This document shows positions 51,654 to 58,348 of a DNA stretch of 64,000 nucleotides, in pieces. A program made the translations under genes and the position numbers. How positions within the stretch are numbered: position 1 is the stretch's first letter; every line of letters starts with the position of its first letter. Under the pieces are notes generated by a model. The model did not search any database, had not been told where the DNA came from, and worked only from the letters and a program-made list of their open reading frames with translations. Origin of the DNA: an uncultured Succinivibrio sp. (GTDB taxonomy: Bacteria; Pseudomonadota; Gammaproteobacteria; Enterobacterales; Succinivibrionaceae); contig CACZXZ010000005.1 in the NCBI GenBank assembly GCA_902785325.1, positions 1 through 64,000 of the forward strand, given 5' to 3'.

Positions 51654-52562
51654 TTACATTTTTATACTTGATTGTTGTATATTCTTTCTAGCTAAATTTA
51701 TCACATCTGATTTAAAGAATTTTAAATTCTTAATTAAATCATTAACTTTCTTTGCTTCAATTTCTTTACCTGAATAATCTACTAATTGAAAGTTATCTTG
51801 ATCAAGAATTGTTTCTTTAAGATCAAAAGGATCAATACTAAACAAATCTTTTAACTTTACAGGTTTTGCTTTACCAATACTATTTAGATCTTTATAAAAA
51901 AGAGCTCCTTCTTGAAGCATCATAACTAATTCTTGTGAACTCTTTAACGATTGCTCTTTTAACTTTACATAAGTTTTAAAAGGTTCATTCTCAACTAAAT
52001 CTTTATTTTTTATAGCGTGCTCCATGTAAGCAAATTGCTTTTTAACATAAAGATCTTCAACTTTATTTACAATTTTCTTTCTTGTTTTTAAAAGATCTAA
52101 TAGGAGATCTTCTTGTTTTGAAGATGTAGTAAAAAATTCAGCTTCTTGATTATTATCATAAATATCTTTGCGTTCATTGATAAAGGTTCTAACAGGATCT
52201 AGCAATACTCCGAATTTATCAAAATTCTTTTGATTAAAATGCTCTGTATTGATAATTTGGGAATAATAAACATCTTGCTTAGAAGTAAGCGTATCATTAA
52301 GATATGAATTACAAACAAAAGCCTTATTTAAGTTATTCACCACATCTTTAACATAACCTTTTAAAAGATCTTTATTTTGTTCAAAGGCATAATTATCTTT
52401 AAGACCAAAAACAAACAAAGAATCTAATACTAATAATTGTTTTAAATTATTCACAGAATCAGTGTACTGTTCTATTTGTTTAAGTTCATTCTTAATTGGA
52501 CAGTTAAACATAACCTTTAAAAACAGGTTATTGACGATTAAACGCTCATTCTCAAAATTCAT
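51654..52562 (-). CDS. Large paired-module protein, copy 3
   Basis: A 302-residue protein with the shared core NTEHFNQKNFDKFGVLLDPV, RTFINERKDIYDN, LYVKKQFAYMEHAI and LDQDNFQLVDYSGKEIEAKK. The flanks are more diverged than between copies 1 and 2. The start overlaps the end of the small gene at 52552 by 11 bases. It is helical, without signal or membrane segments. Function is unknown. Confidence 0.77.
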   Translation of the reverse strand: MNFENERLIVNNLFLKVMFNCPIKNELKQIEQYTDSVNNLKQLLVLDSLFVFGLKDNYAFEQNKDLLKGYVKDVVNNLNKAFVCNSYLNDTLTSKQDVYYSQIINTEHFNQKNFDKFGVLLDPVRTFINERKDIYDNNQEAEFFTTSSKQEDLLLDLLKTRKKIVNKVEDLYVKKQFAYMEHAIKNKDLVENEPFKTYVKLKEQSLKSSQELVMMLQEGALFYKDLNSIGKAKPVKLKDLFSIDPFDLKETILDQDNFQLVDYSGKEIEAKKVNDLIKNLKFFKSDVINLARKNIQQSSIKM

Positions 52563-52857
52563 CAGGATATTCCTTCTTTGCTAAAGATAAATTAGAGTGC
52601 ATAAGCTCTTTTAAACCACTTGATAGCTTAGTTGCATAAGCAATAGCAGGCACGATTGGTAATTTCTTTAACAAACGCTTTTTCTGCTCATTAAATTCAG
52701 CAATAGCACTAGCTTGTTCAAGAAGATCAGAAATTTCTTCTTCAGTGTACTCTACATCTAGTTCTTCACGTAAACGAAAGTACTCCTTCCATTCTTCGTC
52801 AGTCATTCTGTTAAGAGGCTCATTCCAGCCGTTTGGTTTGTGTTGCATGTTTGTCAT
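52552..52857 (-). CDS. Small paired-module protein, copy 3
   Basis: A 101-residue paralogue (NGWNEPLNRMTDEEWKEYF; variable ISDLLEQASAIAEFNEQKKR; end LSSGLKELMHSNLSLAKKEY). It is the first gene of the three-pair operon. A perfect 12-bp palindrome overlaps its start codon and a promoter lies just upstream, so the whole module cluster may be repressed from here. Confidence 0.8.
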   Translation of the reverse strand: MTNMQHKPNGWNEPLNRMTDEEWKEYFRLREELDVEYTEEEISDLLEQASAIAEFNEQKKRLLKKLPIVPAIAYATKLSSGLKELMHSNLSLAKKEYPDEF

Positions 52858-52862
52858 GACAA
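52851..52862. promoter_or_regulatory. Perfect palindromic operator over a start codon
   Basis: TTGTCATGACAA, with its central ATG serving as the start of the small gene at 52857. The other small genes share ATGAC here but not the palindrome, so the full symmetry is specific to the operon's first gene. Confidence 0.6.
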
Positions 52863-52891
52863 TTTCTCCTTTATTTTCTTAACCTATTTCT

Positions 52892-52919
52892 ATTATAGTA
52901 CATTATAGTAGATTTACAA
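52892..52919 (-). promoter_or_regulatory. Promoter of the paired-module operon
   Basis: On the minus strand TTGTAA (52914-52919), a 16-base spacer and TATAAT (52892-52897), about 30 bases upstream of the palindrome. Confidence 0.55.
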
Positions 52920-52930
52920 ACTAAAAAAAT

Positions 52931-53365
52931 TTAAAAATCAAAATTCTTAGCATCTTCAATAAGCAGAGAATTATCTATTTCTTCTTTTATACCTTTAGCT
53001 TGACAAGTAATTTTCCAAGCTTGTGTTTGATTACAAACTTGATTTAATAATTCATAAGGACTTACTAAAGAAAAATGTTCAACAATCTTCCACAGAGAGA
53101 AAGGTAAACAAAGAATAGGCTCTTGGTATTTTTGTATTTGGTCTATATTCCAACCTCCATACGACCAATATTCATTATAAACAGTTCTTAACATAGGTCC
53201 TATTTGCCAAGCTTCAAATTGCTCTATAAAAAGCAATTTACCTGATAATTTTATATGACCTATTTGGCATAAATACATTATGCGTTGTAGATAAAGTAAA
53301 TCAATAGGGTGTCCAACTTCAATACATCTATTGATAATCAATTTAGCACAGTCAAGAGTTAACAT
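52931..53365 (-). CDS. Panacea/SocA-like (DUF4065) domain protein
   Basis: A 144-residue protein with the Panacea pattern: MLTLDCAKLIINRCIEVGHP, IDLLYLQRIMYLCQIGHIKL, then FEAWQIGPMLRTVYNEYWSY, an excellent match to the EAWxxGPxxxxVYxxY core. It lies directly upstream of the three small/large pairs on the same strand. I chose the start at 53365. The tiny frame at 53376-53474 precedes it. An antitoxin role for some neighbour is the family expectation. Confidence 0.72.
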   Translation of the reverse strand: MLTLDCAKLIINRCIEVGHPIDLLYLQRIMYLCQIGHIKLSGKLLFIEQFEAWQIGPMLRTVYNEYWSYGGWNIDQIQKYQEPILCLPFSLWKIVEHFSLVSPYELLNQVCNQTQAWKITCQAKGIKEEIDNSLLIEDAKNFDF

Positions 53366-53375
53366 TAGAACACCA

Positions 53376-53474
53376 CTATTTTTCAAGATTATATTTCAAT
53401 AAGGCTTCTTCGCATTTATTTTTAACTTTTGAATAAATCAAAAGAATATCATTGACTAATTCTCTAACAGTCAT
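53376..53474 (-). CDS. 32-residue peptide upstream of a Panacea gene
   Basis: The frame (MTVRELVNDILLIYSKVKNK, then CEEALLKYNLEK) forms one amphipathic helix. It begins two bases after the stop of the preceding gene and ends 10 bases before the Panacea start, so it fits the operon. A very short gene next to a Panacea protein could be its toxin partner, but the ribosome site is poor and the call is tentative. Confidence 0.35.
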   Translation of the reverse strand: MTVRELVNDILLIYSKVKNKCEEALLKYNLEK

Positions 53475-53476
53475 GT

Positions 53477-53704
53477 TTACTTATCTTCTTTTAAATGATA
53501 AGGTGTTGCAAAGATAACTATCAATTCATGATCTTTAACAAAATAGTGTTTAACATAAATGTATTTAAGAATTAACTCGTCTAACTCTTTAGAGTTCCTA
53601 ACAGCCTTTTCTTCTAATACGCATCCACAATCTTCCCAAAATCTTATTTGGGTAATCTTTGTTTTATGTTCATCTTCAATTCTAAAAATTTCATTAATAG
53701 TCAT
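53477..53704 (-). CDS. 75-residue hypothetical protein
   Basis: A small soluble protein (EIFRIEDEHKTKITQIRFWE; KYIYVKHYFVKDHELIVIFA) with a strong AAGGAG ribosome site seven bases before the ATG. It is upstream of the tiny gene and Panacea gene in the same direction and could also be the Panacea partner. No family is recognised. Confidence 0.65.
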   Translation of the reverse strand: MTINEIFRIEDEHKTKITQIRFWEDCGCVLEEKAVRNSKELDELILKYIYVKHYFVKDHELIVIFATPYHLKEDK

Positions 53705-53751
53705 TCTTAACTCCTTTTATCAACTTACTAAAACGTCCCTTTGCGCTTGCG

Positions 53752-53970
53752 CTACTTAACCACAATTACAAAGAAGTTAGTAACCTTTTCTTTTCTGCGT
53801 TCAATTACGCTTTCAAACCAAAAAGATTTCACTTCTAAGTCTAAATAAATATCTTCTAGTTCGTCAGTATCTTTTCTTGGATCGTTTTCATCTAACCCTT
53901 CATCTTTGAACTTGATTAACACTTCGTCATAAGGTGTATTGTTAGCACCATATAATTCAGCTACTGTCAT
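53752..53970 (-). CDS. 72-residue acidic hypothetical protein
   Basis: Begins MTVAELYGANNTPYDEVLIK, with an acidic middle (DELEDIYLDLEVKSFW) and a hydrophobic end (VTNFFVIVVK). I chose the start at 53970 because AAAGGG precedes it by seven bases. The longer frame to 54036 runs through a hairpin. No family is recognised. Confidence 0.6.
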   Translation of the reverse strand: MTVAELYGANNTPYDEVLIKFKDEGLDENDPRKDTDELEDIYLDLEVKSFWFESVIERRKEKVTNFFVIVVK

Positions 53971-54011
53971 ATTTAATCCCTTTAATTTAAGTTCCAAATT
54001 TTGCGATTTTT

Positions 54012-54041
54012 GGCTCTTATTTTTGCTAAGAGCCATTTTTT
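54012..54041 (+). terminator. Hairpin with T-run on the plus strand
   Basis: GGCTCTTA (54012-54019) and TAAGAGCC (54027-54034) form a perfect 8-bp stem, followed on the plus strand by ATTTTTT. No plus-strand gene ends here, so it may stop antisense transcription or act as a leader hairpin for the minus-strand gene at 53970. Confidence 0.5.
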
Positions 54042-54096
54042 AAAGTTTTTGGAGCTTAATCAATTAAAACCTCGTTTTGATATGAGTACTTTAAAA

Positions 54097-54306
54097 CTAA
54101 ATTTCTATTAGAATCAGTAAATAATCCTGAAGATCGTCACAGTCTTTTAAGCCCATAATTAGCTCAAAATTTTCGTCACCTTCTTCCGTCTGTTCTTGTA
54201 GATTTCTTAACTCTCGCATACCATTTTCACCTGAATACATTTCTTCAAATTCTTCTGGGGTATATCTAATTTGATTGTAAGCATCAAGATAAAAGTCTTT
54301 ATTCAT
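54097..54306 (-). CDS. 69-residue acidic hypothetical protein
   Basis: An acidic small protein (FYLDAYNQIRYTPEEFEEMY; EEGDENFELIMGLKDCDDLQ). AGGAGAATTTT precedes the ATG. It follows a small membrane-protein gene at 54342. No family is recognised. Confidence 0.6.
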   Translation of the reverse strand: MNKDFYLDAYNQIRYTPEEFEEMYSGENGMRELRNLQEQTEEGDENFELIMGLKDCDDLQDYLLILIEI

Positions 54307-54341
54307 AAAATTCTCCTAAATTATTTTAATTATAAATCAAT

Positions 54342-54479
54342 TTAATTTGTTTTAAGGTGTTGATAAGATACTGTTTCTAATTCTAAGTGTTCTACAACTA
54401 AACCATAATAAGTTAGTAACAATACAGCTAATAAACTTATTAACAAAAGACAACAATTAAACCAAGTTAAATTTTTCAT
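54342..54479 (-). CDS. 45-residue single-span membrane protein
   Basis: The frame begins MKNLTWFNCCLLLISLLAVL and continues the hydrophobic segment to LLTYYG, then a polar end (VEHLELETVSYQHLKTN). A TATAAT element lies 29-34 bases upstream at 54508-54513. The ribosome site is weak (AAAGG, distant). The remainder of 54480-54721 holds only AT-rich promoter-like DNA for the divergent HTH gene. Confidence 0.5.
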   Translation of the reverse strand: MKNLTWFNCCLLLISLLAVLLLTYYGLVVEHLELETVSYQHLKTN

Positions 54480-54721
54480 ATATTCAATGAATACCTTTTA
54501 CACATCTATTATAGCATACTTCACTTTAATAGTGATAAATGTGACCTTTTTTATAATAGACCTGACTAAGATTTATCACAAAGTAAAATCTACTTTAGCA
54601 TAATAAAACAGAAAATTTTAACAAAATAAATATTTATTACTATAAAATGCTGACACTTACTGATGTTCTAAGCGAGAGCATTGATCTTAATTTAAAATAT
54701 TCTTCTGATAAGGAAATTTAG

Positions 54722-55093
54722 ATGAAATTAGCAGAAATATTTTCTATCAATGTAAAGAAACTTTTAATCCTAAATGGTTGGAGTTATCCTGAGCTTGCTG
54801 ACAGATGCAACGGCAAATTAAGCCGAGCTTATGTTTCAAATTTTAGATATGGAGATAGGATCAATCCTACTTTAGAAGTTGTAGATATTATTTCAAGAGC
54901 TTTTAATATTTCTTCACAACAACTCTTAAATCCAAATCTATCTTATGACAAATATACAGCTTTACCTCCAGGCTATTTTAGAAAAGAGTATTTAGTTGAT
55001 GAATTTCAAGATATAACTATTTCAGCTTGGGAACAGAAGAATAAAGAGATTTTAGAACTTCGCAGAAAAGAAGGCATACCTGATTTTAGATAA
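54722..55093 (+). CDS. XRE-family HTH regulator
   Basis: A 123-residue protein with a clear XRE helix-turn-helix (ILNGWSYPELADRCNGKLSR, then VSNFRYGDRINPTLEVVDII), followed by LLNPNLSYDKY and a C-terminal extension (AWEQKNKEILELRRKEG). The protein at 61904 shares the arrangement, including NPTLxxxxxxxxxxxxxxxLLxPN. It lies divergent from the minus-strand small genes, with a strong terminator after it. GGAAATTTAG precedes the ATG. Confidence 0.85.
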   Translation: MKLAEIFSINVKKLLILNGWSYPELADRCNGKLSRAYVSNFRYGDRINPTLEVVDIISRAFNISSQQLLNPNLSYDKYTALPPGYFRKEYLVDEFQDITISAWEQKNKEILELRRKEGIPDFR

Positions 55094-55121
55094 AAAAGAA
55101 ATATCAAATACGTCCTTACAG

Positions 55122-55156
55122 ATCAGATATTACAATCCTAATATCTGATTTTTTTA
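55122..55156 (+). terminator. Rho-independent terminator of the XRE gene
   Basis: ATCAGATATT (55122-55131) and AATATCTGAT (55140-55149) form a perfect 10-bp stem with an 8-base loop, followed by TTTTTTT. Confidence 0.9.
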
Positions 55157-55166
55157 TTTTAAATAA

Positions 55167-55355
55167 TTATTTCTTTTGGTACTCGTTTTTAACTTCTTCT
55201 AGTTCTTTATTGAAGTCTTGCTCTATCTTTTTGCGATCAGATGCTAAAGCCTGTTTATATTTAGTAAACAGACCTTTTGATGTTACAGGTTTGTGAGGAC
55301 TTAAATTATCAAAAATAAAGTCTAGTCCATCATTAAAATTCTTAAAGAAATTCAT
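55167..55355 (-). CDS. 62-residue charged hypothetical protein
   Basis: A small protein (MNFFKNFNDGLDFIFDNLSP) with a Lys/Glu coiled end (KIEQDFNKELEEVKNEYQKK). It starts four bases after the small membrane-protein gene and is probably coupled to it. No family is recognised. Confidence 0.55.
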   Translation of the reverse strand: MNFFKNFNDGLDFIFDNLSPHKPVTSKGLFTKYKQALASDRKKIEQDFNKELEEVKNEYQKK

Positions 55356-55359
55356 AGAA

Positions 55360-55479
55360 TTATAAATAAGCTAATATCCATAAAATTAGAATCATCAATA
55401 CAGGTACAGAAGCAATCAAACCTAAACAAAGTTGAACATGATTACGCACAAAATTAGCAAAGCGTTCTTGTAATTTCAT
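55360..55479 (-). CDS. 39-residue membrane protein
   Basis: Begins MKLQERFANFVRNHVQLCLG and ends in a membrane segment (LIASVPVLMILILWILAYL). I chose this start because the longer frame begins inside the terminator stem at 55504-55533. AGGATTTG precedes it. The amphipathic-then-hydrophobic layout resembles small holin-like or toxin peptides, but nothing proves that. Confidence 0.5.
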   Translation of the reverse strand: MKLQERFANFVRNHVQLCLGLIASVPVLMILILWILAYL

Positions 55480-55493
55480 AAACAAACAAATCC

Positions 55494-55533
55494 TAAAAAA
55501 AAACTGATAGGCAGAAAACCACCTACCTATCAG
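55494..55533 (-). terminator. Terminator with nine T's before a small gene
   Basis: CTGATAGG (55504-55511) and CCTATCAG (55526-55533) form an 8-bp stem. On the minus strand nine T's follow (55495-55503), then the AGGATT ribosome site of the gene at 55479. The preceding gap 55534-55658 has TATAAT-like elements that could start a short attenuated leader. Confidence 0.75.
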
Positions 55534-55646
55534 CCTAACCTTACACAAGAAATAACATTTTTGTTTGTATTATACTAGATATTATATACTATTATTAACT
55601 TATTTGCATTTATAATAGCATTTTTACTTAAATTCTTATTCTTTCT

Positions 55647-55658
55647 TTGTCATGACAA
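55647..55658. promoter_or_regulatory. Perfect palindromic operator site
   Basis: An exact TTGTCATGACAA directly after the stop of the gene at 55659 and upstream of the small membrane-protein gene. Confidence 0.62.
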
Positions 55659-55862
55659 CTAATAGAATAAAACTAACAGTAGTACAAGACATTGAGCAAT
55701 AAGGGTACACAAGACCACTAACAACAGCTTATGAAGGAAGCTACATCTATCTACAATCAAAGTGTCAAGCACTTTAAGTAAAGCATAGATAGTATCTTCA
55801 TTTTCATCTAATGCTTCGTTAGTAAGTCTTTCTAAATATGCTTTATTTTTGATTTTCATCAT
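55659..55862 (-). CDS. Small membrane protein at the end of the traL operon
   Basis: About 67 residues: a charged N-terminus (KNKAYLERLTNEALDENEDT) and a C-terminal membrane anchor (LLLVVLCTLIAQCLVLLLVL). Its start lies within the end of the TraL-like gene, so it is coupled. The exact ATG is uncertain, because three in-frame candidates lie within 18 bases. In RP4 the gene after traL is traM, also C-terminally anchored, but this one is much shorter and the better TraM match is at 26179. Confidence 0.6.
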   Translation of the reverse strand: MMKIKNKAYLERLTNEALDENEDTIYALLKVLDTLIVDRCSFLHKLLLVVLCTLIAQCLVLLLVLFY

Positions 55863-56646
55863 TTTCAGAAGCTTCATCTACATATAAAGGTTTAATGATG
55901 TCAATCGCATTAAAGATCTTTTTCTGATATGTCTTTGACATTACTTTATCGACAACATTACCAAATTTACCATCGCCAAAATCAATCTTTTCTAATTCAG
56001 AATTGGTTGCAAGCAAAATGTCAGTCATACACAAATTCTTATTATGTAACTTATTAACTAACACTCTATCAACTCGATTACATTGTGGTAACTCAATAAC
56101 ATAATGAATTTTATTTAAGATTGCATCATCACCTATATCTTTATAGAAGTCTTTAATTGATAAAGGATTGATACCACTTGCAATAGCGTTATTAAGCCAT
56201 ACTACAAGTGTAACATCTTGTTCTAAATCACAGAGTTCTTTAAGGCTATTGATACACTCAAATTCCATTTGACCTTGAGGAACTACCACATGTAAAACAA
56301 CCTTATTGCCGTTTGATTGTAAAATGTCAAGACCACCATTGTTTTTTAAGAAAGAAACCCAACTTCCATAAGAATTAGCACCAGTATCAATAATTAAATT
56401 CTTATTAGTATAAATAATTGCTAATTCAGGTAATTTTTCAGAAGTAACGAAAGATTCTGAATCCTTTAAATCAAACTTGTTGGCTTTAAAAAAGCGTGTA
56501 TTTGTTAACCACTCATTTGTAGCATCAGTATCTATCATTGTAAATTCTACATCATGAGCAAATAAGTACTCAGCTAAATCACAAGCGATGTAGGTTTTAC
56601 CTACACCTCCTTTGGCTGAAAGAATAATATTAGTAGTTTTAATCAT
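55843..56646 (-). CDS. traL: TraL-like P-loop ATPase, copy 2
   Basis: The P-loop LSAKGGVGKTYIACDLAEYL (ParA-type, at residues 10-29) is followed by FTMIDTDATNEWLTNTRFF, which closely resembles IncP TraL, and by NLIIDTGANSYGSWVSFLKN. In RP4 traK-traL-traM run away from oriT in the opposite direction to traJ-traI, and this gene has the same relation to the oriT at 58.2 kb. The role of TraL is poorly known; it belongs to the IncP leading region. Length (267) fits. Confidence 0.82.
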   Translation of the reverse strand: MIKTTNIILSAKGGVGKTYIACDLAEYLFAHDVEFTMIDTDATNEWLTNTRFFKANKFDLKDSESFVTSEKLPELAIIYTNKNLIIDTGANSYGSWVSFLKNNGGLDILQSNGNKVVLHVVVPQGQMEFECINSLKELCDLEQDVTLVVWLNNAIASGINPLSIKDFYKDIGDDAILNKIHYVIELPQCNRVDRVLVNKLHNKNLCMTDILLATNSELEKIDFGDGKFGNVVDKVMSKTYQKKIFNAIDIIKPLYVDEASENDENQK

Positions 56647-56663
56647 AAAAGTAACCTCACTGA

Positions 56664-57683
56664 TTAAAGAACATTTATAACATAAAATTGAATACTACCA
56701 TCGGCAATCCAATTTGAAGATTTAACCAATAAATCAAAAAGCCTTGTAGTATAGTAATCATTACGCTCTCTAAATGCATAAGGGATATATTCATCTTTTT
56801 TAGTAATATAGGAAATTTGATCTTTAGAAATATCACCTTGCACATCTAAAAAAGTAGGAATAGGTAAGACATCATTTTGATTTTTGCTAGAAGCTAAATC
56901 AAAAAGTACACCGTTTTGATCGTACCCAATAACATCTTCATTTACATCTCTCTTAAATGGGTAACGAGGATCATTTTGATGTATTGGAGTTAAAGGTAAT
57001 ACAGGTCTAGGACCGATTAAATCACGCTTTTGTTGTCTTTCCACTTCAGGATTTACAACATCCTTAACTACCTTTTTTAAAGCAAAGGTAGGAGTAGAAG
57101 CTACGGCAGTAGCCTGACTTTGATTAACGCTCTTAGTGCTAGCAACATTATTAGCACTAAATTGAGAGCTAATCAAAGGCTGATTAAATTCATTATTGTT
57201 AGCAATATTAACCTTATTATTGCTAACTTCTTGCTTTGCAACTTGACCAAGTTCACCTTGATGATTAGTGCTATTAACAGTCGCACTAATCGCTTGAACT
57301 TGGCTTGGCAAAGCAACCGTGCCGTTTGCAACGGCACTCAAATCAATTTTTCGCTCAATCATACTATTTTGCAAGTCCCTTAATAAACTAGGATAGTCTT
57401 TGCAAAATTTTTTGAGCGATTCTTCAATTTCTTTTCGCTTATTTTTATTGGCTGATAGCCAATCACGAAAATAACTATATGTTAAAAATTTTTTAAGAAA
57501 TTTATCTTCATTACATAATGAAGAGTAAACGACCAAAAGTGAAATATTTAAATCAAAACAACAAAAAAATATTTCAATAGCATATTGTTTTAAATAAGCA
57601 TTGATTAAGCCCTTAATAGGCTTTTCCTTATTTAAAAAACTATTAGCAAGATCCGATACATTAGGAATTTCTATTTTTAACAT
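56664..57683 (-). CDS. TraK-like leading-region protein with DNA-binding-like N-domain
   Basis: The N-terminal 110 residues contain VYSSLCNEDKFLKKFLTYSY and FRDWLSANKNKRKEIEESLK. The preceding small protein (57661) has the same signature (IYQSLCNQDYFVEKYITFST, FKKFITNNK), so the two share a domain. RP4 TraK binds and bends oriT and is encoded at this place. The middle is Asn/Ser/Val-rich and disordered-looking, and a C-terminal part has DPRYPFKRDVNEDVIGYD. It overlaps the upstream gene by 23 bases. TraK equivalence is inferred from position. Confidence 0.55.
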   Translation of the reverse strand: MLKIEIPNVSDLANSFLNKEKPIKGLINAYLKQYAIEIFFCCFDLNISLLVVYSSLCNEDKFLKKFLTYSYFRDWLSANKNKRKEIEESLKKFCKDYPSLLRDLQNSMIERKIDLSAVANGTVALPSQVQAISATVNSTNHQGELGQVAKQEVSNNKVNIANNNEFNQPLISSQFSANNVASTKSVNQSQATAVASTPTFALKKVVKDVVNPEVERQQKRDLIGPRPVLPLTPIHQNDPRYPFKRDVNEDVIGYDQNGVLFDLASSKNQNDVLPIPTFLDVQGDISKDQISYITKKDEYIPYAFRERNDYYTTRLFDLLVKSSNWIADGSIQFYVINVL

Positions 57684-57939
57684 TTTTGTTATTCGTTATA
57701 AATTTTTTAAAAGTAGAAAAAGTAATGTATTTTTCTACAAAATAATCTTGATTACAAAGAGATTGATAAATTTGCTTATTTGTAAATCCAAGATTATGAA
57801 GTTCAGTTATTCTGTTATTCATACGTGACAGAATAATTTTAGAATTTGTTCGTCTTAACTTTCCATCAGAGGAAGTTAAAAGATTATTTTTGTCAAATTC
57901 TTTAAGAATTTGATCAATCTTAGATTCCTTATTTTTCAT
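57661..57939 (-). CDS. Small TraK-like protein next to oriT
   Basis: A 92-residue basic protein: SDGKLRRTNSKIILSRMNNR, then ITELHNLGFTNKQIYQSLCN, an HTH-like stretch, and FKKFITNNKNVKNRNS. It is the first gene leftward from oriT, where RP4 has traK. It shares the SLCNxDxFxxK motif with the gene that follows. oriT or promoter binding is likely by position. Confidence 0.6.
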   Translation of the reverse strand: MKNKESKIDQILKEFDKNNLLTSSDGKLRRTNSKIILSRMNNRITELHNLGFTNKQIYQSLCNQDYFVEKYITFSTFKKFITNNKNVKNRNS

Positions 57940-58040
57940 AAAATTACCGAAATTTTATAAAGAATATACTTTTCTAGAAGTATATCAAACGAGTATAAAA
58001 TTTCAATATTTTATTTTATAAAAATGGATTTATGTAACTA

Positions 58041-58320
58041 AAAACAGCAAATAGCTGTTTTAGATTGTTAAATCTTGCTATTTCTTGGAAAAAATAGCAA
58101 AAAATGGCTTTAGCAGAAAATATGTAGCCAAATGTGGCTAAATGTGGCTAAATGCCGAAATCTCATACCTACCATATAACATAGAATATGTTATAATATG
58201 AGATAAGTTAAAAGCAGGATGTGTCATTGTGCGCACAAGCGCAAATGACCAATAACATTCACCCTACGGCTCATGTTATAAAACATCCTGTTCTGCGAAG
58301 CCTAGCTACTACCGTAGCTT
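58041..58320. other. oriT: Origin of transfer (oriT) with IncP-like nic sequence
   Basis: The region between the divergent traK-like and traJ/mobC-like genes carries AAAACAGC/GCTGTTTT (58041-58061), TTGCTATTT/AAATAGCAA (58075-58100), two tandem AATGTGGCTA repeats (58131-58150), and TATAACATA/TATGTTATA (58175-58195). A bulged stem formed by GTCATT(g)TGCG and CGCAAATGAC follows (58223-58249), then ATAACAT (58252-58258) and ATGTTAT (58273-58279) immediately before ACATCCTG at 58283-58290. RP4 nicks at TATCCTG/C just after an inverted repeat bound by TraJ. By analogy the nick here would follow G58290. Confidence 0.75.
58175..58195. promoter_or_regulatory. Inverted repeat shared with the nic-proximal repeat
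   Basis: TATAACATA-gaa-TATGTTATA, overlapping a TATAAT sequence (58192-58197) that could be the -10 of the mobilisation operon. Its ATAACAT/ATGTTAT arms recur on both sides of 58252-58279 next to nic, so one protein may bind both. Confidence 0.55.
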
Positions 58321-58348
58321 AATGGTGCTATTTATTAAGGAGTTAGTC

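Noticed and set aside
58131..58150. Tandem AATGTGGCTA repeats as replication iterons
   Set aside because: There are only two perfect copies, and the setting between divergent transfer genes fits oriT accessory sites better than an origin of replication.
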